Part shown: positions 7,677 to 16,916 of the stretch, piece by piece
Layout: each line of letters starts with the position of its first letter
Position numbering within the stretch: the stretch's first letter is position 1
Program-made: the position numbers and the translations under genes
Notes under the pieces: generated by a model
Database searches by the model: none
The model's input: the letters and a program-made list of their open reading frames with translations, nothing else
Told to the model about the DNA's origin: nothing
Assembly: GCF_000024925.1 (NCBI RefSeq)
Contig: NC_013521.1
Span: 3,596,001 to 3,660,000, forward strand
Direction: 5' to 3'
Source: Sanguibacter keddieii DSM 10542
GTDB lineage: Bacteria > Actinomycetota > Actinomycetes > Actinomycetales > Cellulomonadaceae
Length of the DNA: 64,000 nt

Positions 7677-10261
7677 TGCTCCGCGTCGCCCTGCGCAACG
7701 TCCGGGCGCACCTCGTGCGCCTCGGTCTCTCCATCCTCGCCGTCGTCCTCGGGGTCTCCTTCGTGGCCGGCACCTTCTCGCTGCGCGAGATGCTCTCTGC
7801 CACCTTCGACGGCATCGTCGACGCCGGGACGTCCTCCGACGTGTACCTGCGCGGCGCCGACGACGCGACCACCCTGGTGCAGCAGAACGCGTCCGCCGGA
7901 GCGGTCCGCAACACCATCCCCGCCGACCTCGTGACGACCGTCGAGGGCGTCGACGGGGTCGCCCACGCCTTCGCCGACCTCACCGGGCCGCTCGTCATCG
8001 TCGGGGCCGACGGCACCGTCCCGCCGACCTCCGGCGCACCGACCTTCGGGCTCGCCTGGTACCCCGACGACCCCGCCACGCCCATCTCCTCCGGTGTCGC
8101 CCCGAGCGGTCCCGCCGAGTTCATGCTCGAGGCCGGTTCCGCCGAGACGACGGGGCTCGCGGTCGGCGACACCACGACGCTCGTGGTCGGCGGCCAGCTC
8201 ACGGAGGCGACGCTCACGGGCGTCGTCGACATGGGTGCCTCGATGGCGGGCGCGACCATCGTGTTCTTCGACGAGCCCACCGCCGCCGCGGCATTCTCGC
8301 CCGACGGCACCGTGTCGACGATCTCGGTCCTCGGGGACGGCAGCGTCGACGAGCAGACCCTCGCCGACCGCGTGGACGACGCCGTCCAGGGCTCCGCTGC
8401 CTCAGCGGCGTCCTCGCCGGTCGAGGTCATCACCGGTGACACCGCACGGGCCGAGGCCCGGGAGGACATCGCGACGATGCTCGGCTTCGTCGAGACCTTC
8501 CTGCTCGTCTTCGCCGGGATCTCGCTGTTCGTGGGCGGGTTCATCATCTCCAACACCTTCGCGATGACCGTCCGCCAGCGGCAGCGGGAGTTCGCGCTGC
8601 TGCGCGCCGTGGGTGCGTCGCCGCTCCAGGTCTTCGCGTCGATCCTCGTGCAGGCGGCCGTCGTGGGAGCCGTCGGCGGCGCCCTCGGTGTCGCCGGCGG
8701 GCTCGGGCTCGTCATGGCCCTCAAGGTGGTCTTCGAGTCGATGGGCATGGACCTCGCGGGCAGCGTCCCGGTGAGCGCGTCCATGGTCGTGATCTCCCTC
8801 GTGCTCGGGATCGTGGTCAGCGTCGTCTCCGCAGCGGTGCCGGCGCGGCGGGCAGCGCTCGTCGCCCCGGTCGAGGCGATGCGCGACGACTCCCCGGCGC
8901 AGAGCGCGTCGCTGCGCGTGCGCACGGTCGCCGGGCTGCTCGTCGCAGGAGCCGGGGTGAGCGCCGTCGTGGCCGCCGTGGTGACCGCGGCCCGCGACGA
9001 CACCGCGAGCACCGGCAGCCTGCTGGGCGTCGGCGCCGCCGCCGTGGTGGTCGGCACCCTGCTGCTCGCCCCCGCGATCGCCACCCCGGTGCTGCGTGTC
9101 ATGGCGCTGCCCTTCGTGTGGCTGGTCAAGCCGCTCGGGAGGCTCGCGTCGGGGAACGTCACCCGCAACCCCCGACGCACCGCGAGCACAGCCAGCGCCC
9201 TCATGATCGGCATGTCGCTCGTCGGCGCCGCCTCGGTGCTCGCGGCCTCCGCGCAGGCCTCGGTGAGCGGCATCGTCGAGACCGAGTCCCGCGCCGACCT
9301 CATCGTCCAGTCGGCGACCGGCACCCTGCCGGCCGGCGCCGTCGCCGACATCGACGCGCTGCCCGAGGTCGGGGCCGCCGACTCCATGACCCTCGACCAG
9401 TACTTCGTCACCGACAGCAGCGGCGCGGAGGCCACCAGGCTCTACGCGCTCGGCACCGACCCCGGGGTCTTCGGGCGGAGCTGGCAGACCGAGGCGGTCG
9501 AGGGAGACCTGGCGACCCTCGACCAGGGTCAGGTGAGCGTGCTGCGCTCGACGATGGTCTCGAACGGCTGGGTGCTCGGTGAGCAGGTCACGCTCAGCAC
9601 GCAGCTCGGTGAGCTCGACGTGACCATCGGGTCGGTCTTCGACTCCCCCGCGCTCGGTGTCCCGCTCGTCGTCCCCGCGTCGGTGTTCGACCAGCTGTCC
9701 GCGGCACCGGCCGACATGGTCACCATGCTGCTGGTCCAGGCAGCCGACGGGGTGGCGCAGGCGGACCTCGACACGGCGGTGACCGCCGCGGCGAAGCCGT
9801 ACATGATCGTCTCGGTCATGGACGACGAGGAGTTCGTGTCCTCCCTCGCGGACCAGGTGAACCAGGTCTTGACGATCCTCTACGCCCTCCTCGGGCTGTC
9901 GATCGTCATCGCGATCCTCGGCATCGTCAACACGCTCGCGCTCTCGGTGATCGAGCGGACCCGGGAGATCGGGCTCATGCGGGCCGTCGGGCTCGGGCGC
10001 GCCCAGCTCGCGGCGACCATCACCGTCGAGTCGGTGCTCACCGCGGTGTTCGGGACCGTCCTCGGGCTGGCGGTCGGCGTGGGGCTCGCGGCTGGCATGC
10101 CGACGGTGTTCCAGAGCGCCGGGCTCACGGACCTCGTGGTCCCGTGGGGCGGTCTCGGCGTGATGCTCGCCATCTCCGTGGTCGTCGGGATGCTCGCGGC
10201 CGTGTGGCCGGCGGTGCGCGCGGCTCGGCTCCCCGTCCTCGAGGCGGTCACCGTCGACTGA
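7676..10261 (+). CDS. FtsX/MacB-like ABC transporter permease, 861 aa
   Basis: The protein has an N-terminal membrane anchor (about residues 13-35), a large extracytoplasmic domain, a first FtsX domain with three membrane helices (about 270-400), then further helices, a second extracytoplasmic domain and a second FtsX domain (about 735-855, with the IERTREIGLMRAVG turn). This double-FtsX layout of about 850 residues is common for actinobacterial exporters paired with a single ATPase. The RQREFALLRAVGAS and RTREIGLMRAVG loops are the expected coupling helices. It forms a two-gene operon with the upstream ATPase and is followed by a strong hairpin. Confidence 0.93.
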   Translation: MLRVALRNVRAHLVRLGLSILAVVLGVSFVAGTFSLREMLSATFDGIVDAGTSSDVYLRGADDATTLVQQNASAGAVRNTIPADLVTTVEGVDGVAHAFADLTGPLVIVGADGTVPPTSGAPTFGLAWYPDDPATPISSGVAPSGPAEFMLEAGSAETTGLAVGDTTTLVVGGQLTEATLTGVVDMGASMAGATIVFFDEPTAAAAFSPDGTVSTISVLGDGSVDEQTLADRVDDAVQGSAASAASSPVEVITGDTARAEAREDIATMLGFVETFLLVFAGISLFVGGFIISNTFAMTVRQRQREFALLRAVGASPLQVFASILVQAAVVGAVGGALGVAGGLGLVMALKVVFESMGMDLAGSVPVSASMVVISLVLGIVVSVVSAAVPARRAALVAPVEAMRDDSPAQSASLRVRTVAGLLVAGAGVSAVVAAVVTAARDDTASTGSLLGVGAAAVVVGTLLLAPAIATPVLRVMALPFVWLVKPLGRLASGNVTRNPRRTASTASALMIGMSLVGAASVLAASAQASVSGIVETESRADLIVQSATGTLPAGAVADIDALPEVGAADSMTLDQYFVTDSSGAEATRLYALGTDPGVFGRSWQTEAVEGDLATLDQGQVSVLRSTMVSNGWVLGEQVTLSTQLGELDVTIGSVFDSPALGVPLVVPASVFDQLSAAPADMVTMLLVQAADGVAQADLDTAVTAAAKPYMIVSVMDDEEFVSSLADQVNQVLTILYALLGLSIVIAILGIVNTLALSVIERTREIGLMRAVGLGRAQLAATITVESVLTAVFGTVLGLAVGVGLAAGMPTVFQSAGLTDLVVPWGGLGVMLAISVVVGMLAAVWPAVRAARLPVLEAVTVD

Positions 10262-10268
10262 CCGGCAC

Positions 10269-10307
10269 GCGCTCCCGGTGCACCCACCACGGGCGCACCG
10301 GGAGCGC
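10269..10307. terminator. bidirectional hairpin terminator
   Basis: Perfect 13-bp arms (GCGCTCCCGGTGC and its complement) with a 13-nt loop lie between the convergent permease and chemoreceptor genes. Confidence 0.8.
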
Positions 10308-10388
10308 GCGGCCCCTGTCGTCAGAAGGCCCTCAGCGTCAGGAGGTCCTCGGCGTCAGGAGGGCGCCGGGGTCAGGACACCGGCTGCG

Positions 10389-11981
10389 TCAGTACGTGAA
10401 CCGCCCGACCTGGCCGCGCATGTCCTCGGCCATGCGCGCGACCTCTGCCACGGCCTCGCCCATCTGCGCGAGGACGTCGGCGCTGCTGGCCGCCTCGGCC
10501 GCGACGCTGGTGATGTTCTGCGCGATGTCACCGGACCCGGTGGCTGCCTCGGACACCGAGCGCGACATCTCGTTGGTGGTCGCGGTCTGCTCCTCGACGG
10601 CCGACGAGATGGTCATCTGGTAGTCGTTGATGGTCGTGACGATCTCGGAGATCTCACCGATGGCCGTGACGGCCCCCGTGGTGTCCTGCTGGATGCTCTC
10701 CACGCGGCGCGCGATGTCCTCCGTGGCGCGCGCGGTCTCCTGCGCGAGCTCCTTGACCTCGGACGCGACCACCGCGAATCCCTTGCCGGCCTCACCGGCC
10801 CGTGCCGCCTCGATGGTCGCGTTGAGCGCGAGCAGGTTGGTCTGCTCCGCGATGCTGGTGATGACCTTGACCACCGTGCTGATCTCCTGGCTGGAGGCGC
10901 CGAGGCGCAGCACCTGCTCGTTGGTCGACCTCGCGGTCGCGGTCGCCTGGCCTGCCACCTTGGCGGCCTCGGAGGAGTTCTGGGCGATCTCCCGGATGCT
11001 CGCGCCCATCTGCTCGGTGCCGGCAGCGACCGTCTGGACGCTGCGCGAGACCTGCTCTGCCGCCGCGGCGACGACCCCTGCCTGGGCGCTCGACTGCTGC
11101 GACCCGGCAGCGATCTGCTGGGTCGACGCGGCGAGCTCCTCGGCTGCCGCCGAGGTGGCCTGGGCCACCTGGACGACCGCGCCGATGGTCGTGCGGAGGT
11201 TCTGCTGGGCCGTGGTGAGCGCCTGTGCCATGGTGCCGATCTCGTCCGCGCTGGTGGCGGTCGCCTCGACGGTCAGGTCACCCTCAGCCATCGCCTGGAG
11301 CGAGGTCTGCACCCCGGAGACGGTGCGCAGCAGGCCGCGCAGCACCCAGACGCACAGGGCGGCGACGACGACCAGCGAGCCGGCGAGCACCGACCACAGG
11401 AGGACGAGCGCAGAGGTGGTGATCTTCGCGCCCGACTCGCTCGACGCGAGGGCGAGCTCGGAGAGCCGCTGGGACTCGTCCGCGAGGAGCGCCGCGAGCT
11501 CGATGGTCTGGTCGTCGAAGGCACCGGTGACGATCTCCTGGACCGCGTCGGTGTCACCGCTGTCGACCGCCTCGACGACCTCGTCCGCGGTCGCGGCGAA
11601 GTCGTCGAGCGCGGTCCTGATCTCGTCGAAGGCCGCAGGGCTGGTGGCGCTGGGCTGGTAGGTGGCCAGGAGCTCGTCGAGGTCGGCTCGGCGCTGCTCG
11701 ATCTCCGCGCGGCGCTCGGCGCGCTGCTCCGGGTCGACGATCGCGTAGCTGAGGTAGCGAGCACGGTCGCCGTTGTAGGCGCGGCGGACCTGCCCGAGCT
11801 CGTCGAGCGGGACCGCGACGTCCTCGTACATCTCCTGCCCGTTGCCGCTGAGCTCGAGGAGGCGGTAGGACGCCAGCCCGGTGAGCGCGGCTGCGACGAG
11901 CGCGAGCATGACGAGCAGGGCGGCGATCTTGGTGCCGATGGAACGGTCTGAGAACCACGAGTGCCGTGCGTGTACGGCCAT
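10389..11981 (-). CDS. methyl-accepting chemotaxis protein 1
   Basis: This is a 530-aa transmembrane chemoreceptor. TM1 is at about residues 15-38, followed by an extracellular four-helix-type ligand domain of about 150 residues and TM2 near 190-212. Then come a HAMP segment and a cytoplasmic signalling domain with the hairpin tip signature [20 protein letters not shown]. It signals to CheA/CheW. No CheR-tethering pentapeptide is present, and the protein ends in GQVGRFTY. The ATG has a GGAGG ribosome-binding site 5 nt upstream. The cytoplasmic half is nearly identical to the second receptor encoded immediately upstream, while the ligand domains differ. This points to a tandem duplication followed by sensor divergence. 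Confidence 0.95.
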   Translation of the reverse strand: MAVHARHSWFSDRSIGTKIAALLVMLALVAAALTGLASYRLLELSGNGQEMYEDVAVPLDELGQVRRAYNGDRARYLSYAIVDPEQRAERRAEIEQRRADLDELLATYQPSATSPAAFDEIRTALDDFAATADEVVEAVDSGDTDAVQEIVTGAFDDQTIELAALLADESQRLSELALASSESGAKITTSALVLLWSVLAGSLVVVAALCVWVLRGLLRTVSGVQTSLQAMAEGDLTVEATATSADEIGTMAQALTTAQQNLRTTIGAVVQVAQATSAAAEELAASTQQIAAGSQQSSAQAGVVAAAAEQVSRSVQTVAAGTEQMGASIREIAQNSSEAAKVAGQATATARSTNEQVLRLGASSQEISTVVKVITSIAEQTNLLALNATIEAARAGEAGKGFAVVASEVKELAQETARATEDIARRVESIQQDTTGAVTAIGEISEIVTTINDYQMTISSAVEEQTATTNEMSRSVSEAATGSGDIAQNITSVAAEAASSADVLAQMGEAVAEVARMAEDMRGQVGRFTY

Positions 11982-12100
11982 GGGAACCTCCGGGGACGGG
12001 CCCGCCGTGGCGGGCGCGGTATTCCCGACCAGAATGGTCAGGACACCCGTCCCATCGACGCACGCACTTCACGCAGGAGGCCCCCAGGAGGCGAAAACGC

Positions 12101-12112
12101 TTGAGACTTCAA
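12101..12112 (-). promoter_or_regulatory. palindromic motif upstream of chemoreceptor 1
   Basis: TTGAGACTTCAA (plus strand), an interrupted palindrome 120 nt upstream of the ATG. The same pattern (TTGAGRYTTCAA) is found 124 nt upstream of the second receptor, suggesting a shared motility regulator or promoter element. Confidence 0.45.
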
Positions 12113-12229
12113 GCACACTTTCTGGGACGAGGGGTCCCGGGTACCGGAGGTGGATCACCGCCTCGAGCCTCCAGCACCCCAGCCCGCCAGCGCCGCCCAC
12201 CCCAGGACCACGCCGGCGGGCTCGTCGGC

Positions 12230-13825
12230 TCAGTAGGTGAACCGACCCACCTGGCTCCGCATGTCCTCGGCCATGCGCGCGACCTCGGCCACGGCCTCAC
12301 CCATCTGGGCGAGCACGTCGGCGCTGCTCGCCGCCTCGGTGGCGACCGTCGTGATGTTGAGCGCGATGTCGGTCGAGCCGGTGGCCGCCTCGGACACCGA
12401 GCGCGACATCTCGTTGGTCGTGGCCGTCTGCTCCTCGACGGCCGACGAGATGGTCATCTGGTAGTCGTTGATGGTCGTGACGATCTCGGAGATCTCACCG
12501 ATCGCGCCGACCGCACCAGCCGTGTCGGCCTGGATGCTCTCGACGCGGCGGGCGATGTCCTCCGTCGCCCGCGCCGTCTCCTGCGCGAGCTCCTTGACCT
12601 CGGTGGCCACGACCGCGAAGCCCTTGCCCGCCTCGCCAGCACGGGCGGCCTCGATGGTCGCGTTGAGCGCCAGCAGGTTCGTCTGCTCCGCGATGCTCGT
12701 GATGACCTTGACCACCGTGCTGATCTCCTGGCTCGACGCCCCCAGGCGCAGCACCTGCTCGTTGGTCGACCTCGCGGTCGCCGTCGCCTGACCGGCCACC
12801 TTCGAGGCCTCCGACGAGTTCTGGGCGATCTCCCGGATGCTCGCCCCCATCTGCTCGGTGCCAGCGGCGACGGTCTGGACGCTCCGGGACACCTGCTCGG
12901 CAGCAGCCGCGACCACACCCGCCTGGGCGCTCTGCTGCTGCGACCCGGCGGCGATCTGCTGGGTCGACGCGGAGAGCTCCTCGGCAGCCGCCGAGGTCGC
13001 CTGCGCCACCTGCACGACCGCACCGATCGTGGTGCGCAGGTTCTGCTGAGCGGTGGTGAGGGCACGCGCCATGGTGCCGATCTCGTCCTCGCTCGTCGCC
13101 GCGGCCTCGACCGTCAGGTCGCCCTCGGCCATCGCCTGGAGCGACGCCTGGACGCCCGACACCGTCCGCAGCAGGCCGCGGAGCACCCACACGCACAGGA
13201 CGCCCACCACGGCCAGCGACACGGCGAGCACACCCCACAGGAGCACCAGCGCGGTCTGGGTGATGCTCGACCCGGACTCGCTCGACGCACGGGCGAGCTC
13301 GGAGAGGCGCTGCGACTCGTCTCCCAGGAGGTTCGCGACGTCGCTCGCGCCGTCGTCGAGGGTCCCGGTCACCAGGCGCTCCACGGTGGCATCCTCGCCG
13401 GCGTCGACCGCGCCGACGAAGTCGACCGACACCGTCGCGTAGTAGCGGTCGATCGCCCCGACGAGCTCGGAGAACGCCTCGCGGCTCGTCGCCAGGGGCT
13501 CGAGGGCGGCGAGGTTCGCGTCGAGGTCCGACCTCCGCTCGCGCAGCTCGTCGAGCCGGGCGGCGCGGTCGTCCGGGTCGGCCAGGGCGTAGGCGAGGTA
13601 GCGCGCCCGGTCTCCGTTGAACGACCGGGTCAGGGCCCCGAGCGTGACGAGCGGCTCCGCGACGCCCTCGTACATCTCCTGCCCGTTGCCGCTCAGCTGG
13701 ACCAGCCGGTACGAGGCCAGCCCGGTCAGGGTGGCCGCGACCAGCGCGAGCATGACGAGGAGTGCGCCGATCTTGGCGCCGATGGAACGGGTCGAGAACC
13801 ACGAGCGCCGTGCAGGTGCGGGCAT
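12230..13825 (-). CDS. methyl-accepting chemotaxis protein 2
   Basis: This is a 531-aa chemoreceptor with the same architecture as its downstream neighbour: TM1, extracellular ligand domain, TM2, HAMP, and a signalling domain with [20 protein letters not shown], ending SQVGRFTY. The start is placed at the ATG giving [14 protein letters not shown] because it aligns with the [14 protein letters not shown] start of the first receptor and follows a GGAGGTT ribosome-binding site. The spacer between that site and the ATG contains nine consecutive Cs, which stretches the spacing to 11 nt instead of the 5 nt of the paralogue. An upstream in-frame ATG at 13960 is disfavoured. Confidence 0.94.
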   Translation of the reverse strand: MPAPARRSWFSTRSIGAKIGALLVMLALVAATLTGLASYRLVQLSGNGQEMYEGVAEPLVTLGALTRSFNGDRARYLAYALADPDDRAARLDELRERRSDLDANLAALEPLATSREAFSELVGAIDRYYATVSVDFVGAVDAGEDATVERLVTGTLDDGASDVANLLGDESQRLSELARASSESGSSITQTALVLLWGVLAVSLAVVGVLCVWVLRGLLRTVSGVQASLQAMAEGDLTVEAAATSEDEIGTMARALTTAQQNLRTTIGAVVQVAQATSAAAEELSASTQQIAAGSQQQSAQAGVVAAAAEQVSRSVQTVAAGTEQMGASIREIAQNSSEASKVAGQATATARSTNEQVLRLGASSQEISTVVKVITSIAEQTNLLALNATIEAARAGEAGKGFAVVATEVKELAQETARATEDIARRVESIQADTAGAVGAIGEISEIVTTINDYQMTISSAVEEQTATTNEMSRSVSEAATGSTDIALNITTVATEAASSADVLAQMGEAVAEVARMAEDMRSQVGRFTY

Positions 13826-13834
13826 GGGGGGGGG
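13826..13834 (-). repeat. C9 homopolymer between RBS and start codon
   Basis: Nine consecutive Gs on the plus strand (Cs on the coding strand) separate GGAGGTT from the ATG of chemoreceptor 2. The paralogous gene has three. Slippage here would alter spacing of the ribosome-binding site without changing the protein. Confidence 0.85.
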
Positions 13835-13948
13835 AACCTCCGTGTGCAGGCCCGCGGCGAGCGGGCTCTGTGATCGACCCTTCGGGTCAGGACCACGACT
13901 CCATCGACACCGTTTTGCGAGGTATGAGATGTTTGCCGCACCAACAAG

Positions 13949-13960
13949 TTGAGGTTTCAA
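13949..13960 (-). promoter_or_regulatory. palindromic motif upstream of chemoreceptor 2
   Basis: TTGAGGTTTCAA (plus strand), 124 nt upstream of the ATG. It matches the motif at the equivalent distance from chemoreceptor 1. Confidence 0.45.
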
Positions 13961-14001
13961 TCACGTTAACCCGGTCTGCCGAGGTCCGCCTGTTGAACGG
14001 A

Positions 14002-14033
14002 CGAGGCCCGCCTCCAGACGGAGACGGGCCTCG
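14002..14033. terminator. hairpin terminator after the YhgE-like gene
   Basis: Arms of 9 bp (CGAGGCCCG with CGGGCCTCG) plus further inner pairing lie just past the minus-strand stop at 14075. Confidence 0.7.
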
Positions 14034-14074
14034 ACGGTGGCGGGGCTCGGCGCCCGCGAGCCCTGTCGCCAGAG

Positions 14075-16162
14075 TCAGAGCACCAGCTCGGGCTGCAGCG
14101 TCTTGACCGTCCAGAGCCGCTGCTTGCGTGCTGCCAGCGTCGTCACCACGAGCGACCCGACGAGGAACAGCGCGAGCACCGCGGCGTCGGTCGCGACGTT
14201 GGTCAACGAGCCGCCGTAGAGCAGGTGCCGCAGGCCGTCGACGCCGTAGCTCATGGGCAAGAACTGGTGCAGCGAGCGCAGCGGCTCGGGGATCGTCTGC
14301 CACGGGAAGGTCCCACCCGCAGTCACCAGCTGGGTGAGCATCAGCACGAGCCCGAGGAACTGGCCCGCGGCACCGAGCCACGCGTTGAGCGCCTGGAGGA
14401 TCGCGACGAAGGTCGCCGAGACGAGCACGAGGAACAGCGCGGTGAACCACGGGTACGCGGGCTGGATGTCGAGCGCGAACTTGGTCACCGTGAACATCAG
14501 CGCCGCCTGCGCGACACCGATGAGCGCCGGGGTCAGCCAGCCACCCAGGGCAGCCGCCACGGAGGTCCACACCGTGCGGCCGGCCGCGAGCGCCCGCCGG
14601 GACAGCGGCTTGACGAGGAGGAACAGCACGTAGGCGCCGATCCAGGAGGCGAGCGAGAGGAAGAACGGCGCCAGCCCAGCGCCGTAGGTGCCGGCGCTGG
14701 TGAGGGACTCGTTCTGCACGACCACCGGGTTGCCGATGTTCTGGGCGGTCGCGTCCTGGGTCTGCGCGTCGACGTCGGGCACCTCGCCGACACCGGAGGT
14801 GAGGCCGTCCCGGAGCTGGACGGCTCCGTCGTCGGCCGAGACGATGCCGTCGTGGAGGGTCGAGACGCCGGTCGCCAGGGTCCCGGCGCCCTCGGAGAGG
14901 GTCGCGGTCCCGGTCTTGAGCGAGTCGGCTCCCGTCGAGAGCTCTGCGGCACCGGCCGACAGGTCGGAGGCCCCGGTGGAGAGGTCGGAGGCCCCGGTCG
15001 CGAGGGCGTCGGCCCCCGTCGCGGCGTCGGCGATGCCCTGGGCGAGGGTCGGTGCCGAGAGGGCGAGCGCGGCGGCTCCGTCGCTCACCTGGGTCGCGCC
15101 GGCCGAGAGCGTGTCGAGCGAGGTCGAGGCCTCGCCGAGCGCGGTCGAGGCGTCGGTGATCGGCTGTCGTGCGGTGTCGAGGGCGGTGAGGATGGTGGTG
15201 ATCTGCTCCTCGGGGACGCCCTGGTCGCGCAGGTCGCCGGCGATGCCCTCGCGGATGGTGTCGAGGTCGTCGACGAGGGCCTGGGCGGTGCTGGCCGCCG
15301 TGTCGCCGTACCCGGCGATCGTCGCGTTGCCGTCGGCGACCTGCTTCGCGCCGTCGGCCAGGGCCTGGGCCTGGGCCGGGAGGTCCGTCGTCGAGGTCTT
15401 GAGGGTGGCGAGGCCGGTGTCGAGGTCGTCGGCACCGGTCTTCAGGGTGCTGGCCCCGGTCGCGAGGGTGGCGGCGCCGTCCTCGAGCGTCTGGGCGCCG
15501 GTCGCGAGGTCGCTCGCGCCGGTGGCCGCCGTGTCGGCGCCGGTCGCGAGGTCGGCGGACCCGGTGACGAGCTGGTCCGAGCCGTCGACGAGCTTCCCGG
15601 TGCCGGTCGCGAGCTCGGTCGCGCCGCTCTCGGCGTCCTCGAGGCTGCTGCGGATGTCCGAGAACCCCGCGAGGAACTGGGCGGCGGCCTCGGTGCCGAC
15701 CTCGGAGGCGATCGAGTCGCGGACCTTGCCGACGATCTGGTCGGCGATGGTCCGGGCGAGGTAGTTGTTGGCGTCGTTGGTGACGAGCGTGATGCTCGCC
15801 TGCTGCGGGGTGAACTCGCCCGAGGAGGCGAGGTCGTCGCTGAAGGTCGGCCCGATGACCAGGGCGGCGTCGTACTCCCCCGAGCGGACGCCGACCTGCG
15901 CCTCGGCGCGGGAGGTCTCGACCCAGCCGAACCCGCCGTCGTCGAGGAGGTTCTCGGCGACCTTCTGGCCGTAGTCGCCGGTGTCCTCGACGACGAGCGC
16001 GGCGGGCACCTGGTCGAGCCGCGAGTACGGGTCGGAGTTCACGAAGAGGTAGAGGCCCGCGTAGAGGGTGGGGATGATCGCGAAGGCCGCGATCGCGAGC
16101 TTCGGGAGGGTGCCGGCGCTGATGCGGCGGAGCTCGGACAGGCTGATCCGCAGAGCCTTCAT
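14075..16162 (-). CDS. YhgE/Pip-family ABC-2-like membrane protein
   Basis: The 695-aa protein starts with a membrane helix (about 20-42) and the FVNSDPYSRLDQVPAALV block typical of YhgE/Pip proteins. A long extracytoplasmic region follows, with many degenerate heptad-like repeats of the form LxTGAxxL (about residues 180-470). The protein ends with five or so membrane helices of the ABC-2 permease type. Homologues include phage-infection protein and ESX/T7-linked or envelope proteins of unclear function. The ATG overlaps the stop of the upstream degenerate ATPase gene (ATGA), so the pair probably forms one complex. The operon is divergent from a TetR regulator that likely controls it. Confidence 0.9.
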   Translation of the reverse strand: MKALRISLSELRRISAGTLPKLAIAAFAIIPTLYAGLYLFVNSDPYSRLDQVPAALVVEDTGDYGQKVAENLLDDGGFGWVETSRAEAQVGVRSGEYDAALVIGPTFSDDLASSGEFTPQQASITLVTNDANNYLARTIADQIVGKVRDSIASEVGTEAAAQFLAGFSDIRSSLEDAESGATELATGTGKLVDGSDQLVTGSADLATGADTAATGASDLATGAQTLEDGAATLATGASTLKTGADDLDTGLATLKTSTTDLPAQAQALADGAKQVADGNATIAGYGDTAASTAQALVDDLDTIREGIAGDLRDQGVPEEQITTILTALDTARQPITDASTALGEASTSLDTLSAGATQVSDGAAALALSAPTLAQGIADAATGADALATGASDLSTGASDLSAGAAELSTGADSLKTGTATLSEGAGTLATGVSTLHDGIVSADDGAVQLRDGLTSGVGEVPDVDAQTQDATAQNIGNPVVVQNESLTSAGTYGAGLAPFFLSLASWIGAYVLFLLVKPLSRRALAAGRTVWTSVAAALGGWLTPALIGVAQAALMFTVTKFALDIQPAYPWFTALFLVLVSATFVAILQALNAWLGAAGQFLGLVLMLTQLVTAGGTFPWQTIPEPLRSLHQFLPMSYGVDGLRHLLYGGSLTNVATDAAVLALFLVGSLVVTTLAARKQRLWTVKTLQPELVL

Positions 16163-16833
16163 CGCAGGACCTCCATCGCGTCGTGGTTGTCGGTGCCCTC
16201 GACGGGCCGCTCGATGTGACGACCGGCCTCGAGGACGTGGGCCGAGGCGGGGGTGCACTGCACCAGGACGCCGTAGCCGGACTCGGCGTAGCCGCCGGCC
16301 GTCCGCCACCAGTCCTTGGGGTTGCCGCCGTGTCGGTCGGGCAGGGTCAGCACCAGGTAGCGCACGGCCGGGTCGGCTGCCCCCAGGGCGAGCAGGGTCT
16401 GCACACGGGTGGCCGGGTCGACCTGGTCCATGCGCAGGGACCGTCGCTCGGCGAGGTCGTGCTCGGCGAGCCAGCGGGCGACGGCACGACGCCCGGACGG
16501 GCGCCCCGCGAGCGCGAGGCCCTCGGCGACGGTGCCGGCGACGGTCAGCGCGTCGTCGGGCTCGGTGATGGTGGGCGCGTCGACGACGGCGCTGACCCGG
16601 CGGAGCGTCGCGGCGTCGGGGACGCCGTCGAGGAGGACGTCGCCCTCGTCGGGCACCATCCGTCCGGTCGCGACGAGCGCGAGGGCGGTGTGCCCGTGGC
16701 CGGGCTCGGCGACGACGAGCAGGCGGGTGCCGCGCTCGAGCCGGAGCGTCACCGGGTCGAGCATGGTGTCGCGGCGTCCCTCGACGCGCACGGCGCGGAG
16801 CGAGATCGCTTCTGGGTGGTCCTGTGTGCTCAT
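16159..16833 (-). CDS. degenerate ABC-type ATPase partner of the YhgE protein
   Basis: The 224-aa protein has the overall layout of an ABC nucleotide-binding domain (LRAVRVEGRRDTMLDPVTLRLERG start, D-loop-like end), but its key motifs are broken. The Walker A position reads EPGHGHTA, with His in place of the essential Lys. The signature region (VDPATRVQTLLALG) lacks LSGGQ, and the Walker B position (YLVLTLPDRH) lacks the catalytic Glu. It therefore probably binds nucleotide weakly or not at all and may act as a regulatory or structural subunit. The start at MSTQDHPE is preferred because the longer ORF would run into the TetR operators. Confidence 0.8.
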   Translation of the reverse strand: MSTQDHPEAISLRAVRVEGRRDTMLDPVTLRLERGTRLLVVAEPGHGHTALALVATGRMVPDEGDVLLDGVPDAATLRRVSAVVDAPTITEPDDALTVAGTVAEGLALAGRPSGRRAVARWLAEHDLAERRSLRMDQVDPATRVQTLLALGAADPAVRYLVLTLPDRHGGNPKDWWRTAGGYAESGYGVLVQCTPASAHVLEAGRHIERPVEGTDNHDAMEVLR

Positions 16834-16845
16834 GAGCCCCTCGTG

Positions 16846-16860
16846 CTGACTAGTGGTCAA
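16846..16860. promoter_or_regulatory. TetR operator copy 1
   Basis: CTGACTAGTGGTCAA carries TGAC and GTCA half-sites separated by 5 nt. It lies 13 nt before the ATPase start and has the same geometry as the second copy 34 bp away. Confidence 0.55.
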
Positions 16861-16878
16861 CGACGAATCTACGACGCT

Positions 16879-16895
16879 GTTGACCAACGGTCAAC
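16879..16895. promoter_or_regulatory. TetR operator copy 2
   Basis: GTTGACC-AAC-GGTCAAC is a perfect inverted repeat with 7-bp arms in the divergent promoter region, 22 nt upstream of the TetR gene. It is a likely autoregulatory operator. Confidence 0.7.
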
Positions 16896-16916
16896 AAGGT
16901 TGGTAGACATGGGGGC

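Noticed and set aside
14225-16219. Gly/Arg-rich repetitive ORF opposite the YhgE gene and its repeats considered as a DNA repeat array
   Set aside because: The periodicity comes from the protein heptads of the real gene; repeats are too degenerate for a CRISPR or satellite.
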